Positions 1-14,487 of a stretch of DNA of 64,000 bases are shown piece by piece. The DNA lies in the NCBI RefSeq assembly GCF_900324485.2, contig NC_046653.1, positions 23,455,285 through 23,519,284 of the forward strand, given 5' to 3'. A program made the translations under genes and the position numbers. Positions within the stretch are counted from its first letter, which is position 1. Every line of letters begins with the position of its first letter. Origin of the DNA: Mastacembelus armatus (lineage: Eukaryota > Chordata > Actinopteri > Synbranchiformes > Mastacembelidae). A model generated the notes under the pieces. The model did not search any database. It had not been told where the DNA came from and worked only from the letters and a program-made list of their open reading frames with translations.

Positions 1-3000
1 CCAAAGCAGCAGAGAGGGCATCTGGATGAAAAAAGCAACAGTACAAGGTGTACTGTAAAGCCACAACCCTAAGATGGGGACATCCTGACAATGGGAACTC
101 ATGGAAGAACAAGTGAAAAAAAAAAACCCACAGGGCACGAACTGATCCTAAAAGAGGAACCGGCTCTCCTGCAGCCTTGGTTCTCCTCAGTAGCCCAGAG
201 GAATGTGATTATGTTGGAATAGAAAAACACAACTCACTCCAAGTTTCTACCACTTCCCAAGGAATGTCTGACATTCGCTGATAACTTTCTGGTGGATTTG
301 AGGCAGTGAGGGGAGGAAAACAGGGCCTGGTGAATGTCAGAGATGATGATGTAACTGTAAAGTCATATTCCGCTAATTGAAAGTTGAATATCATCTGTGA
401 TACCGGAAGCTGAAAACTGCTGCAACAAAAACAAACGGCCCTCGGCTTAATGTCAGAAGCAGACAAACAGGATAAAAATAGCTTTTCGGGTCAAAAGCAG
501 ATTGTTTTGTCTGGCTAGTGTTTCACTGACAGCCCTATTACCTAATCACTCAGAATAACTCAATTACAAGTCTTCTTATAAAGATCTTGTGAAGGATTTT
601 GTTGCCTACCCGCTCTGGTACATACTTACTTTACTAATCACTTCATCGCATGAAACATTTTCCGGGAGCATTTTTCCAGTGCAGGAAGTACAATGTTTTT
701 GTACCACAGGAAAGTAATTTGGAAGATGGGATGGATGTTTAGCATATGTTGTCTGAGTAGTGCCTCTGCTTTTGGTTCAGGCATCAAAATCTTTAAACCG
801 GTAATATGAATATTCTGAACATTTGAAAACAATTCCAGACTATTTCGTATTTGCACATTCAGCAGTTGCACACCAAGAATCATGTTTTGTGTCCACCAGA
901 TGAGTCCAGTGTTCCCTCAGTTTGAGCTCTGGGTTTGGTCTCCACCACCTGCTGAGGGAAATCCCTGGCTTTTTAGCTCCTTAATGCTCCACTATGTTCA
1001 CCAGCTGGTCTCCAACTCTGTTGGTCTGCTGCAAAGCTACTGCATGAGAGCAGTCAGAGTAAAGCGAAACAGTACATTTGCTGTACAATGAGCTGAAAGT
1101 TACTACAAAGTCTCATAAAGCAGCCCTGTACTGCACAGAGGTACAGAATATCCATATTAGCACCTCCTAAGCTTTAGTAATGAAGAAGTTCTGACTCATT
1201 TGTAAACCAAAGTGTAAAAATGTTGATTTGTTGTTTTACAGGCATATTTTATGTTGGAGCCATACTGGTTTTCCCCGTTTCCCTAACCAGCTGCTGACTG
1301 TAGCCATATTAAAACAACACAGAACATTGAACCTTCTTCCAGAAAGCTAAATGTTGATCTTTTCCTTTAACCAAAGACATAACCAAAGATCTTTCCCAAA
1401 ACCTAAGTGCATTTTAGTGATATTGAATTATTTTCAAAGAGTACATCTTTATTATTATGAAGTCTACTTTGACTCATGCAATCTTTCCTCCAGTACAGTC
1501 AATAATTTCTCGGAAGGAAATAACCCTCTCTACAAGAGAATCTAATCATCTCTTTGAGAAATGAGGAAAAAAGCAGCTGTGAACAAGAAACCTCCACTAC
1601 AGTTTCCCTGACTGACTGTTTTTTCCACTTCTCAAACCTGAAGTGTGTGGGCTCAGACTTTTAACCGTCCAAAGTGATTAAACGAGCGGACACCCGGCTG
1701 GTTTCAGCACGAGGAGAAACATCAGTTGCGACATGAAAAGTGTCACACACGGTGAGACACTGTGAGTAAATGTAAAGATGTGAAGTGTCACACTAAGGGT
1801 CACAAGTCAGTCGCTTTCATGTGACACCTGCTACGACGGAGAAAAACACAGCACAGGACGCAGCTCCTGCCACAACTCTGGCTCTGGAGGTGAAATGAAA
1901 CCTGCTCCATGTGGGCCTGCACCACAGCCGACTGTTTCACTTCCTCTAAACTTACATACATTTGTCTTCGTTACCGCAAAGCAGCATTGTTGCTATACGT
2001 CATGACCGACAGCTATATCTTTCGAATTTGCCTCCTATGTAGGTGAAGACAAGCTGTCTGCACAAACTACACACCACCTACACAGGGAGGGTCTTACACA
2101 CACAATTAGAATCAATTCAACTGAAAAACAGAAAGTGGGAGGCAGTACAGACACAGATGCTTGAGCCTAACGAGTGCAAAGCAGCTCCACGAGCCGTAAA
2201 GAGGGACAAAAACAAAACAACACCAAAAAAAGTTGCTCCAGTCTTCTGATTCAGCTCTGGGGCACATTCACTTGTTTTTCCCCCACAGTAACATGACACA
2301 TTTTTTCACCCTTGATCACACATGGAAAAATAACAGCAGCAGTAGTCACTCGCTTCCCCGTCTGTCCGGCCTACTGAGCTCTATTCATCTGCATCCACAC
2401 CTCCCCCACAACGTATGAATCAAAGAGTTCACAAAAACCAGCCAGGGACGCTCTCCGGAGCCATCTGTACCACACTGGACCACGGCTCAGCTGGTAAGTG
2501 GCTGACGGCTGAATTACTGAAAAGAGTGGGCTGCTTTCTTTTCTCATATGGTGGCCTTGACATCAAGCTTTCATTCAAGCAGTCATTTCTGAATAGACAT
2601 ACACATTATTAGAGTGAGCTCAGCTTTGAGGATTTTCACAGAACATTTACAGAAAAAGAAAATAATGAAAATCAGATAAAATAGGGGTTTTTTTTGGCAG
2701 GAAAGAACCAAAACTGCACATTGAAGTTGTAATGTTTAAGGTTTTAGACCTCACATCACATGCAGTTTGATGCAGGTTTGTTCCTGAGGTGTATTTTACA
2801 TTTTTCTACAGCAGCTGGTGTTAGAGAAGGAAACTTCACCAAGTTAATCATTTCTGAGCGCAGAAGAAAATACATTGTCCATATTCATAGTCATTTTTTC
2901 ATTCTCCATCATTCATCCCCTCTACCCTGCACTTATTACAGACACGTCCACTCACTCATGCTCACCTGTCAAGCGTTTTAGCCCCAGGACATCTAGGGTC

Positions 3001-3847
3001 CATGGGAAACGGAGTATATTAAAGGCTACTAAAAATATGAATGTTATCTAAATAAAGATAGGGGTCTGGTTTCTGCTCTGCATTTACACTCTCTCTGGTT
3101 GAAGCGCTGTAATATATGCAACCAAGACAGATCCATCACAACCAGCCAATAATGGGATTCATATCTGGAATATTGAGCAGCCTGCACTTCCTCTGGGGAG
3201 AAGAGGCTTTAGGACGAGCTGACGCTGAGCTATCACTCTGAGCTCTGAAAAACACCTATTGGATCGACAAAAGGCCAGTCTATATTCTGAGCGTTAAGGA
3301 ACACAACACAGCCTCTGACAGCATCGTGAAATGAAGTCGACATCAGCGGAGCCAAGCAGAAACCCCCCATTTAAAATGCACTCTGGGGCTCAGTGGTTTA
3401 TTCATTAATTAACAGGCTCTGTCAGTGCAGTGATGAAGCTGCTGATCTACTACTTTAGGAACAAACATTTTCTCTGACTATTAATCCCAAACTCAGGCTT
3501 GGAAGGGGAGAAACTGAATCACTATCACTAGAATCAGCTTATTGATCGACTCCATCTGAAGTGACCCTGGATGTGACACGTTCGAGGCCAATTATAACAA
3601 GACATATGACTCTGAGTGTTAAAGCAGCAGCTCAGTAAGATGTCAGGGACCTGCTGACATGAACTTTAGCCCACAGATATTATGTAGGTCAGTATGCACG
3701 ATGACTGCTGGTGTGTCACTGCACACACACATCAGTTAACCGACACAATGGACTGCTGACTTTATAAAAAAAATACAATCAAAGCTCTAATTGATCAGGA
3801 TTATCTGAGATTTTTGTCTGAGCTCATTTGCAAAATCATAGCTGAGG
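1..3847. other. Gene-free stretch, no feature recognised
   Basis: I see no exon, RNA gene or transposon part that I can support. The open frames here are short (under 90 codons), start in unrelated sequence and show no family motif. The stretch may be intergenic or lie inside a large intron of a gene outside the window; the sequence does not say which. Confidence 0.5.
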
Positions 3848-4198
3848 TCAGATGGACAACATTTCTTCAATCAGATTTAAATATTTCTGATTAGAGATTC
3901 TGTACAAACGGACTCTGATCCAATAGGATGTGTGTTCTTTGACATGCAAAGTGTTTAATCTGCAGGAAACAGAAGAAGTAGTTTGTCTTACTGGGTCAAT
4001 GGTTCGGTGGTTTCCGGCTTCGTTCATCTTTTCAAACACTTGTTTGATCGGCTGGTTGTTTGAAGCCTTTTGACCATCAAGACGTTCAACAGCCCTAAAA
4101 CCTTTGAGCTTCTCCAACAAAAACATCTCATCAGCCACAGACCAGTTTTGTTTTGCTGCCTTTATGTTTCTGTCCCACCTGAAAACTTGTCCCGTCAC
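3848..4198 (-). other. Possible MYB/SANT-like domain ORF (transposon-related or domesticated), weak
   Basis: A 116-codon open frame whose first two thirds resemble the trihelix MYB/SANT-like domain found in helper proteins of PIF/Harbinger DNA transposons. It has a Trp near residue 19 (NWSVADEMFLLEKL), then LDGQK, then a run reading VFEKMNEAGNHRT, which fits the pattern 'LDG.K.N..I...I...M.EAG..RT..QCR'. After residues RTIDP comes a sequence that could be a 5' splice site (GTAAGA), so the tail of the ORF may be intronic. I see no transposase, terminal repeats or neighbouring exon. Chance similarity is a real alternative. Function unknown. Confidence 0.25.
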
Positions 4199-5016
4199 CT
4201 ATGGTTAACCCAGCATGGGGCGGACATGCAGGACCGTTTATTCCAACAAGAGAAAAACAATCGGATCAATTGTTTACATGGCCAATTGATTAGATTATTT
4301 ACACTATTGATCTAATTCCTATTGAATGGTTACAATGGTCCAGTGGTTACTGGCAACCAAATGTGATCGAACTGCACGTTTAGGTGAAGCAAATTAGTTG
4401 AGCTTTGCAACATAAAACTCTTTAATATTTATCCTAATTTATTTGAGCAGATAAAAGTGCAGATAAAATGTGCAGGTGAGACACTGCAGTGAATCCCTGT
4501 GTTCATTATTCCTCAAGCTGAAGCTCAGTCTCTTGAAATGATCCCAGACGGTGGACTCGTGGGTGAGTGTGGGAGGTGGGATGCAGAGGAGGCGCTGAAG
4601 GACACGAATATCGAGGTGGCTTTGATCCTACGAGGTAAATCCCCCTGTGATGTCACTGAGCCACTTCTCACATGCTGACTGTTAATGAGGAAACACAGTC
4701 CTGCTCCTCAGTGAGGACGGACTGAACATCATGTGGAGTTTAGCTGCATATTCAAGTGAAACCATGCATATACTGAAATGCAATATTAATCAAAAACTAC
4801 TGTTATTAATGTAACTGATTAACCTCAGACTTGACTTTCCTATATCACATAACTAAAGGTTCTGTATTAAAAGCAGGCTGCATAATCAGCTTTTAAAATA
4901 AACACGCAAAAAGATTTAACCAAAGTCACTGTAAATGTGCCACTTTTCAAATTCAAATTCAAATTCTATGAAATTAGTCTGGAAAACAACAATAAAATCA
5001 GCAGAGGCAGCTAAAA
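4199..5016. other. Gene-free stretch
   Basis: AT-rich DNA with no recognisable coding exon, RNA gene or repeat family. Confidence 0.4.
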
Positions 5017-5382
5017 CATCCCTCCATCATCTATACCCACTTATTCCTAACCAGGGTCCCAGGGATCTGCTGGAGCCTATCCCAGCTCTCTTTGGGTGAA
5101 AGGCAGGGGTCCACCCTGGACAGGTCCCCAGTCCATCACAGGGCCACATAGAGACAAACAACCTCACACACTCACACTCACTCCTATGGGCAATTTAGAG
5201 TCACCAATCAACCTGACATACATGTTTTTGGACTGTGGGAGGAAACCAGAGTACCTGGAGAAAACCCACACAAGCACAGGGAGAACATGCAAACTCCACA
5301 CAGAAAGGCCCCTGATGGGTTTCAAACCAGGAACCTTCTTGATGTGAGGCAACAGTGCTAACCACTGAACCACCGTGCTGCC
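5017..5382 (-). mobile_element. tRNA-headed SINE, near full-length copy 1
   Basis: Read on the minus strand this starts with a tRNA-like head. A perfect A-box match to TRGYNNARNNG (TGGTTCAGTGG, 5362-5372) is followed 33 bases later by a B-box-like GGTTTGAAACC (5318-5328, one mismatch from the core). A body of about 260 bp follows, ending in a short (GATG)-like tail at 5017-5035. A/B-box spacing, dispersed copies and the tail identify a SINE family. The GATG-type tail suggests an RTE/Rex3-type LINE partner (inference). The body is almost identical to copy 2 (8868-9233), so both are fairly young. I cannot name the Repbase family. Confidence 0.7.
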
Positions 5383-5999
5383 TAGCTAAAACATGACAAC
5401 ACAAAATCACAATCAATCTGGCAGTTTTTTAATCATATTTTTTATATTATAAATACAGCATCATTTAACAAGTGGTGACTGGGAGCTGAGACTGTTGTGT
5501 GGCCAGATGATTAAAACAATGTGTGTAAAACAGAACAGCATTTTGCATAAGCACAAGACTTACTAAGAAATTTTGCCTTTTTGTTAGAGGAGCGAAAGAA
5601 AAAATAATGTTACACATTTAAAGTATTAATGTTGGACGTGTAAATAAGCAACTATTTGTTAAAGTGTTTGTAAAGTTAAATTCAGTTTTTATTAAAAAAA
5701 AAAAAAAAAAACATGTTGCTTCTCACATTCTTCCTTTAATCACCAAAATACATCTATTTAGTGTCCTCTGTGGGAAAATCCTGGTTTTCTGCAGCATGGT
5801 AGGTCTGAAATTTGGACTACAACTGTTCTCCTTAGAAATCTGTGCTCTTACACTGCAGGCCTCAGCTTCCCAAGCAGACTCTGAATTATTCAGCGCTCCA
5901 CTTCAATTATTTAATCTTTAATTCAAAGGAAAATGCATAAATTGGGTTAAAAATATTGAGGAGCATTATTCTTCCAGATATGCTGCTGCTTGAATATGC

Positions 6000-6051
<52 letters not shown>

Positions 6052-8867
6052 AGTAAGGGTCAAGAATGCACTTAAAGACGGTGACGCTGCAGCCTCACCT
6101 GCACTGATCTAATCTGGCTGTCAGGCTTGATAACTCACCCAGATGTTTCTTTAAATTCATTTCAACGTCACATCATGTCCTTGTATCTGCATTACTCAAA
6201 TCAATACATGTTGTACAGAAGCCAAATACTTTTCAAATGGGTTTTCGTGACCTTCATGATTGTTTCTGTCGCCAAAATCTTCTTTTAAGCTCAATGATCC
6301 CACAACTAACCCAACAAACCGTGACTCAAAGCAAATGTCAGACAGTTACGTGTGTGAATCCTCACAATGGGAACAACATCAGTGACAGCGAGTCCCGTAC
6401 GATATAATGCGATGCTCTACCAGGACGTAGAAATAAAAACACAATCATAATTAAAATGTTTATTTGTGTAAAACAGACATTGGGGAAAAATGTTGTTTAT
6501 AACCGTCCACCCATCCACTGAAGATTGTACTGATTCCACTGTGCACGCTAAGAGTCAACGTCACAGGTTTGAGGGTTTCTGTGACTTTAGCAGCCAGTGG
6601 ACATCTGGTGAGGACGGCAGCAGACTGCAGAGAGGCAGAGAGGTCAGTGCTCTGGATGGAAATGTCACCAAGCTCTTTGTGCTCACAACAATTTGACATT
6701 CAAATCAGGCATTTGCCATTTTTCCAAATCATGATCCTGGTACTATACATACATCTGCAATCACACAAGCAACACGTACAACTACACTGTGGGCACAAGA
6801 TGGTGTTCTGCGATTTTTGGAAAATTCATTCATGTAATTGATCTATTGGTGATGTATTGAACATCTTATACACATTATTGATCCTTTCCAAAGTGGCCTC
6901 TATTTAAATGTGAAGGAGTTAGAAATGTCAAAACCCAAGCAAAGTTTGGAAATTTGCACATATATATTTTTTAAACAGGCTTAAGTTACATCTTCTACCT
7001 TTTCCAAAGGAATGATTTACGATACAACCTTCCAATGCCCTCTCTGCACTCTCATTTTGGTGTAATGAAGATAAATCCCTTATTCCAAGACACCAGAAAT
7101 AAGAAATAATGAGTTCGACGCAGACCCAAACATTAGTGACACACCCTGTTCCTCATTTCAGAAGCACACGAGCTGTGTCGTTGGAGGAAGATCAGAAAGC
7201 TAAATGGTCAATTAGCAATTAGTGAATGCCTAGCTTAATGATCATCTGGTTAGTTTGGCCCTGAAGCCTCACATCCTGGATCATCGTCTTTCATTTCCGC
7301 TGCTGGTGGTGGATATATTCCAGCTGCTGGGAGTAAACACACTGATACTCCTGGTGTGAGTAGCTTTATTGTCCAATTCTAAATAACCAATTACATTAAA
7401 TATTAAATATCCCAAGGTGAAGTGCTGAAAAACACAAACATGAACAGAAACGAGGCTTTTTCCTTAAACGTCACAATATGATTTACAGAATTAGTAAAAA
7501 TGCTAAATCTGCTGTGCATTCAAACTGAAGATGACACAAGCATTGCTAAATTTGAATAAAATTAAATCTGGTGGTCATCCACTGACGAGGCACATATGGA
7601 TAAATCAAAAGAGCTAAAAGGGCTCGAGTTATTTCCTGAAGATAATCAATGACTAAAAAAATCTATACAGATTCTCTCATTGAGATAACTCAGGGCTACA
7701 CAGTTTGTCCATGGCCTCTACAACAACACATGGAGGCAGTTATGGAACAAATGTGGTCAGTGTTTTTAAAAACAACCTTGACTGTCAAAATGGGAGAACA
7801 GCAATGTTTCATGGGAAATCCCAAAGTAGTATTGACCCACACATCCACCCCGACCTCCTCCCTACACCGACTTTGACACCATTTACACTCCGTGCATCTT
7901 GGGGGGATAGCTATCGGATTTGAGAGCAAAGTGCAAATTCATCCGAGAAGCATTTGCGATGGACTGATATCCCCCAGAGGTGGACACTGAAAAGGTGTAA
8001 ATGCTTCTCCACCTCTCCAAGACAGATATGTAATCTCCACTCCAGCCGTGGTGTAACTACGTCAGTAAAACATCCATGGTCTGTCTCATCCGTCCTTGTG
8101 ATGACAGCTGATAAAGCTGCACCAAAATGACCCTGAAACTAGTTGATCTTCTTTCATCAAAGCCATTTTTATACATGTGATAAAACAGGGAGCATCAAGC
8201 TGCAGCAGCTTTAGGCTGATCCCTGATCAGTCCAGCTTCTGAATGCTGTATGGGTGAGGAGGCGGCCTGAGCGACGGTGCACGCTGTGTCTCGCTCATAC
8301 TTCACAAATACAACTCATTTATGTGTTTGTGGTTACCAGCACTTGTTAGCCTGCCAGCTACTTCTTATCTATTGCTTCTGTTTTACCAAACAGTTTCAGG
8401 TGCATTATCACCACCTGATTTCCACGTAGACCGGAAAACAAAGACGAACTTCATCCAGATTTGTGATCTCTTCAACACAGACTCAGATGTAAATTCAAGT
8501 GTTGAATAAAGTTCCTCATCGTGTCGTGATTAGCAGCTGTTGTTGTGAACGCTATTGAAATAAGGCAACACAGATTCATCAGCGCTTCTACAGGCTGATC
8601 GTTTGACTTCACAGATCAGAATTAAAAAAAAGGATAGAACCTGCACCAGGAAATGCAAACATTTGTAAAATCATGTTACCCGACAGAAGCACGGCTCATA
8701 TTTTACATACAATTGTCACCCACAGTATTAAAAGTGTGTGATGGAAAGGAATCAACACAGTCACATTATCTGAAGAATTACACACAGGATCTGCTGGTCA
8801 CCAGCAGATATACAGCCTAAGACGAAGTGTCACATTGAAGAAACCACAAAGATGATTGGCACATAAA
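5383..8867. other. Gene-free stretch between two SINE copies
   Basis: Contains a poly(A)/poly(T)-type run at about 5693-5710 and the CA microsatellite listed separately. No exon, RNA gene or transposon fragment is supported. Confidence 0.4.
6000..6049. repeat. (CA)n microsatellite
   Basis: About 25 uninterrupted CA dinucleotides, likely length-polymorphic. Confidence 0.95.
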
Positions 8868-9233
8868 CATCCATCCATCTTCTGTACCCCCTTAGTCCTA
8901 ACCAGGGTCACAGGGATCAGCTGGAGCCTATCCCAGCTCTCTTTGGGTGAAAGGCAGGGGTCCACCCTGGACAGGTCCCCAGTCCATCACAGGGCCACAT
9001 AGAGACAAACAACCTCACACACTCACACTCACTCCTATGGGCAATTTAGAGTCACCAATCAACCTGACATACATGTTTTTGGACTGTGGGAGGAAACCAG
9101 AGTACCTGGAGAAAACCCACACAAGCACAGGGAGAACATGCAAACTCCACACAGAAAGGCCCCTGATGGGTTTCAAACCAGGAACCTTCTTGCTGTGAGG
9201 TAACAGTGCTAACCACTGAACCACCGTGCTGCC
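8868..9233 (-). mobile_element. tRNA-headed SINE, near full-length copy 2
   Basis: Same family and orientation as the copy at 5017-5382, nearly identical along the whole body. On the minus strand it has the head GGCAGCACGG, an A-box TGGTTCAGTGG, a B-box-like GGTTTGAAACC, and a tail of GATGGATG repeats at its left edge (8868-8880). It is complete at both ends, making it the best reference copy in the window. Confidence 0.72.
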
Positions 9234-12200
9234 CCCAGCACAGAATCAATCAGTTGTGTAATGGATTTTTAATCAAATATTGGACGACGATGCTTTTAGG
9301 TCTATCAGGGTTGGCATATTGTTAATTATATACAACCTGCTGCAGACTGTCTTTATCAGACCTGTCACATCTTGAGCAGAGACAGAAGCAACCTCAGAAT
9401 AGCAGCAGACAATGGGAGAGCTTTGAGAGAATTTCAGATACCTGTAAATATCCTTATTGGGTTCCTGTTATTGGTTTCCCTCCACTGAATTAGGCGCACC
9501 ATAGTGTGTGCAGCCTACACACCATAGGAATGGGAAGACTCGTCAGCGGCTGCCAAGTCTCCTTCCAGCATCACTGTGTCTCAGCAGTTTTTAATTAAAA
9601 TGCTCCATTTATGCCACCTATCTCAGCTGCCTCAGAGAAAATATACAAGAGAATAAATTACTGCATCCATCCCTGCTGACTAAGCTCTGCTGTTTCACAG
9701 CATTTCATCAGGACCGAAATGCCACTTTTAAAGCAACATCTGTGGGCTTATGGTGTAGCTGTTTCCGACCAAAAACCTTCATGAAATGCTGATTTAAAGA
9801 GGCAACAGAAGATGGAACCAGATCCAATCACAGCTGAGAGATTTTAGTCGTTAGAAGAGGTCGGATAAGTTGGTAAACACTTGAATTGTCATCTGATCAA
9901 TGAGAACCACAAGAAACTCTCTCTCTCCTGGGTTCCCTGGGTTTACACTGAACTCGATACCATATCAAGGTGCAGTGCACACAGAACATCTTAATGGTTC
10001 TAACAGTGAAACCTTTTCACTTCGCTGCATATCGAGTTCTGACAACAGCTTTTAGCTCCATCACGATCATTTTTCCGCAGGTGTCAGGTCACAGTTCGAC
10101 ACACTCAGCTTGAACTTGAGTTTTGGGCTAATTGCTAATGTCATAGCTTATTTTGGTAGCATGCTACAATTAGGTCTTACGATTAGGTCTAACTTATTGC
10201 CAACAGGTGTGTCCACTCTCTGGAAACCTCACCAGGCTCCTTACAGTCCTCAATCCCACACATTTAACCCTCGAAAACAAAATCATATGTTCATTCACAG
10301 ACTTAGGAAAGAACTGTTCTAGATAAGATCTTTTTCTAATTCCCCTGGGCTTTACTTAGATTTGTTTCCATATCAGGATGAGATTTTGATCGTCTTATCT
10401 CACTTCAGTCCTATTTTAAGCTCTGAAACTCTCCCACTTGTGACACCACTAGAATTTTCTGACTTATAAATAGCATCAGATTTTTTCGCTCTTGCTTTAG
10501 ATAGCTTCATGTTACAAGTTTCCCAAATCTGCTTTTTCACTTCAAGTGACTCAGACCAGATGTTTCCACAACGTGAACAAACCAAATCAGATCAGGTCTG
10601 AGCCAGATCAGAATTGATGTGGCTGTTTTAACGTCTCCCTCCTCTGCTCATATCCCCTGTCGTCATCGTTCAGGGTGGGCCCCTCACAGACCAGGGGAAA
10701 TCAACACAGAGGAGATCAACAACAGCAAAGGGGGTCCAGTGGAGAGACCAGGACTCTTCTCATGTGTTGGACATTTGTGGAGAAGCTTCAGATGAAACCA
10801 AACTGGAAGGAACATATGGGAACCAAGGAGCTTTGGAGGAAATTGTGGGATTTGACTGATGGTCACAAACCTTCCTGACAAAAACAGATATATATATCCG
10901 AAATTATTTTATTCCAAAGTTGAGAGAAAAGTCAAAGGAACATTTTGAGATTTGAGATCTGAGATCTTAGACGTCAGAAACTGAACTCCACACAGCAAAG
11001 CAGGTAATATGAAGACACAAACACTCAATCAGGCGGTCATGATCTGCATAATGAATCAATGTCCTCTCAGAATGGACCAATCAGAGAACAGCGGTCTGAT
11101 TCTCCCATATGAGCACATGCCTCTCTGAAAAGGGCAAAACCAGAAAAACAGAATCAGTTCAATCATCATGCTAAAACATAAAGCTAATGATGAGTATATG
11201 AAAACCACACCTACTCATTTTATATCTCTACATGGGATTTTACAGCTCAAATTCTGGCACATGGTGTTTTTGATGAGAATTACTATCAACTTGCCTGTTT
11301 TTGCATCAAACTATTGTGCAACAACGTTCAGGCCTATGGGTAACAGTCATCAGTTATCTCTCCATAACGTATTTACCTTATCAGCACATTAGGACCATCC
11401 CTGCATTGCATGGCCTCAACACTACTCTGCTCTACCTCATTCTCAGCTTCTCAGTCATGATGGAGCAGCTGCACCTCCCGACTGGGTGAGTCCACCTCCC
11501 CCCCTTCTCCTCAGGAGCCTGACGTTAATCTGCTGTGTGAGTGACAGTGAGTGACAGCATAAATGTCTTGTTGTGGTTGTTGTCGAAGACCAATGTCATT
11601 TAAACGAATGTGTCTGAAGCGCTGAGCATCTTTGTTGAGCCTCCATTAACGTTTTGTTGACAGAATCCAACGGGTTCAGGGTGTGAAAGCGAATGAGCAG
11701 CTGAAAACTGTAAAACACCGCTCATTCATCTTCCTCTGGACGTCATATAAACACACGAGGCTTCTCTTCGGTTCATCTGACTCATTTCCCCTGACTGAGC
11801 ACATCATTACGCTCAGGAAATCAATTTCTCATAGATTTAAACGGGAGTGCTCCAGATGTATCTGGGAGACGCCAGGACAGAAAGCAGGACCTGTCTGCTC
11901 CGACCTTTCAGCTCAGTCACGATGCGACGGTCGACACAGCGAAGGAGACTCGTCTTAAAATACTGATGTTGGACGAGAAGAACAACGTGCCAACACAATG
12001 ACACCTGAAAGGGAATAATCTATAACGCTAAGGAAATAATGTCTAAAGAAACCACTTTAACCTCCATCTCCTTTACATTTGCCTTGCTCATGCTGCCGCG
12101 CTCTAACCTGTGCTGTAATGAGATAAAGAGTAATCGGACGTATGAATGCATGGATGTGGTTTCCTGAATGTAAGCACTTACACTGTTACACTGATAAATA

Positions 12201-14431
12201 TCTGAAGGTGTCTAACTGAGCTGTTCCCTGTAGACAGTGAGGGATTCAGATGTTTTATTTAAAATCTGCAATAAGAGATTTGTTTTAATTTCTAAAGACA
12301 CTTGTAGTTGTACTTCAGATGTCAAATAAATATAATAAATTAAACAGTCTCTCTCCCTGAAATGTTGTAAACATTAAATTAGACAGAATTTCAGTCCAGT
12401 ACTTCACTAAACGTACTAAAAATAATATGTGGATGTGCGGATAAAGAACATTTTCAGGCAGATGGTCTTTTTCCAAGTTTTTTTTCATGAATGAAAGCAA
12501 AAAAGCTTTTTTGTAAAAAAAGAGAAGGTCAGTCTTGATATCACCAAACAGCCTGTGTCTAATAAAATCAGTATTTAACAGATGAGGGACGACCTGAAGG
12601 CCTTAAACCAAACTACTACAACCCTGGTGTTGTCTTGTATTACAACAGGAACTCAGTCCACCAGGCATTATTGATGACATTATAAAAAAAACCTTTAGTT
12701 TTTCCTCATATGATAGAAACTCTCCAGCATGTACCAGAGATATTCTGGATCTTTTCAGGTCTGACTACAGGCCCCGGCTCTGCCATCCATCTGTCTTCTC
12801 TGGTGCTCTCACTGGAATCTCAAATACTGTGACGCAATCGGTCTCTCTAAACAAACCGCACTGTGCTCGTTCAGATTAAAACTCAGTTTATATTCCAAGA
12901 ACAGATTTGGTAACGACCATGTAATACAGATCTGGTGACGTTTAGGGGGAAGCACAGATGCCTGCGGTTAAGTACAAACTACAATGATCCAGTGGACTGA
13001 GATGAGAGGTTGAAGAAAGGAAAACACCAGTTCATCCAAGATATGTCCATTTTCCATTTAGCAAGGGCTATCAATAGACCACGCTTTGGGAAACTATGAT
13101 TCCTTCATGAGTTTGTTTTGCTGTTTCGTCTCCATGACGATCTCCCTTCAAAGAGAAAGTTGATTTCCAAAAAGACACACACACTGAACCGGAAGGACCA
13201 CCAGGGCAGCCGAGGGCTCCCGGTTCAGACCTCATTTCCTGGATTTTGAAGATAATTTCCACCACTGCTGATTATTATTTGTTCATATTTAATTTTATTA
13301 CTTTAAACAGAAGACACATATTACACATGTATCATGAACTTCCCATAGACAATTACATTAATAAATGTTTTTTCAAATATCACAATCATATCCCCACTGT
13401 CTATGACTATCCCATTGGGTTACGGTTAATGCTGTACTTTTTATATATTACTTTTTGCTACTGCTTTCAAGTTTGGTGATAATAGTACTGATAGTACTAA
13501 TAGTACTATGAAGGACTTTTGCACTACGCCCCACTGCTAAGCAAAACATCAAACACGCATCTGTAACAGCACCAGAAGCTTCTCCTGCTATTTGTTAACA
13601 CAATAACACTATGACAACAGTGTTTGCAAAGCTGTGGGCCAGAAAACCAAAACAACGAGCCCAAAGACCCTAACATGTCTCACACAGTTATTAGAAAACC
13701 ATCAGAATCAACAACATCACCGCCATGACTTTGTGTCCGGGGGACATTAAAAACATCTCACTACTGCTCTGTAATATGATCAATCTGAATATGGTTCACA
13801 TTAAGGTTTTAATGTCATAACAGCATTGGATTTGTTTTTCCAAGTGTTAAAGGGAGCGCGAGGGGGAGATGGTAGGGGTAAGAGGCTTATTTGACGTAGG
13901 AAGTGAAGGGCTGAGGTGCTGAACAGTCTGTTGTAGCAACCCGGGGAAGAAACAATGGCAGGCCCTTGTTCTGCAGCATATGACTGACTGTTGACATTCC
14001 CATCCACCATTACTACGCTGCAGGCAGAGGCTGGAGTTCAGTGCTTGGTCAGGTCAAAAACATAACTCACATCTCATGTAAATTTAAAATTGGCTCCCCA
14101 GGAGTTCTCAGTCTATTTAACACAAAAAAACAAACTGGATATGGAAGAGTTCTGCACCCAGTACGATACTTAAGCTGTCTTAAATTTAAACCTGTGTCGT
14201 TTCTTGCCCGAGCTGTGGGAGCCTTTTCTCTGCATGTGTGAAGCAAACAGAAGGTGTTTTACTGCCATCCACTTGTCTCTTCATTAGGATGCAGCCCCAG
14301 CCTGCAGCTGCACGCAGAGCGGAGAGAGAGGAATGATGAAACCAGAGCTAAAAATAGCTGCCTCCCAGGATCCCCCCTCATACAGCTCTATAAACACTCA
14401 GAGAGCCAGCGACAGGCACACCAGCCTGGGC

Positions 14432-14434
<3 letters not shown>
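9234..14434. other. Gene-free stretch
   Basis: No coding exon or RNA gene is supported. Several frames of 60-90 codons exist, but none has family motifs, splice-site support or an identifiable partner exon. Confidence 0.4.

Positions 14435-14486
<52 letters not shown>
14435..14486. repeat. (TG)n microsatellite
   Basis: About 26 TG dinucleotides. The overlapping open frames that translate to Cys-Val repeats are artefacts of this run. Confidence 0.95.

Positions 14487-14487
<1 letters not shown>

Noticed and set aside
5096-5347. An 83-codon frame found again at 8947-9198 and in part at 18,125-18,559, which looks like a conserved protein
   Set aside because: The repetition is explained by SINE copies with tRNA boxes and a GATG tail; the frames are not maintained in the shorter or diverged copies.
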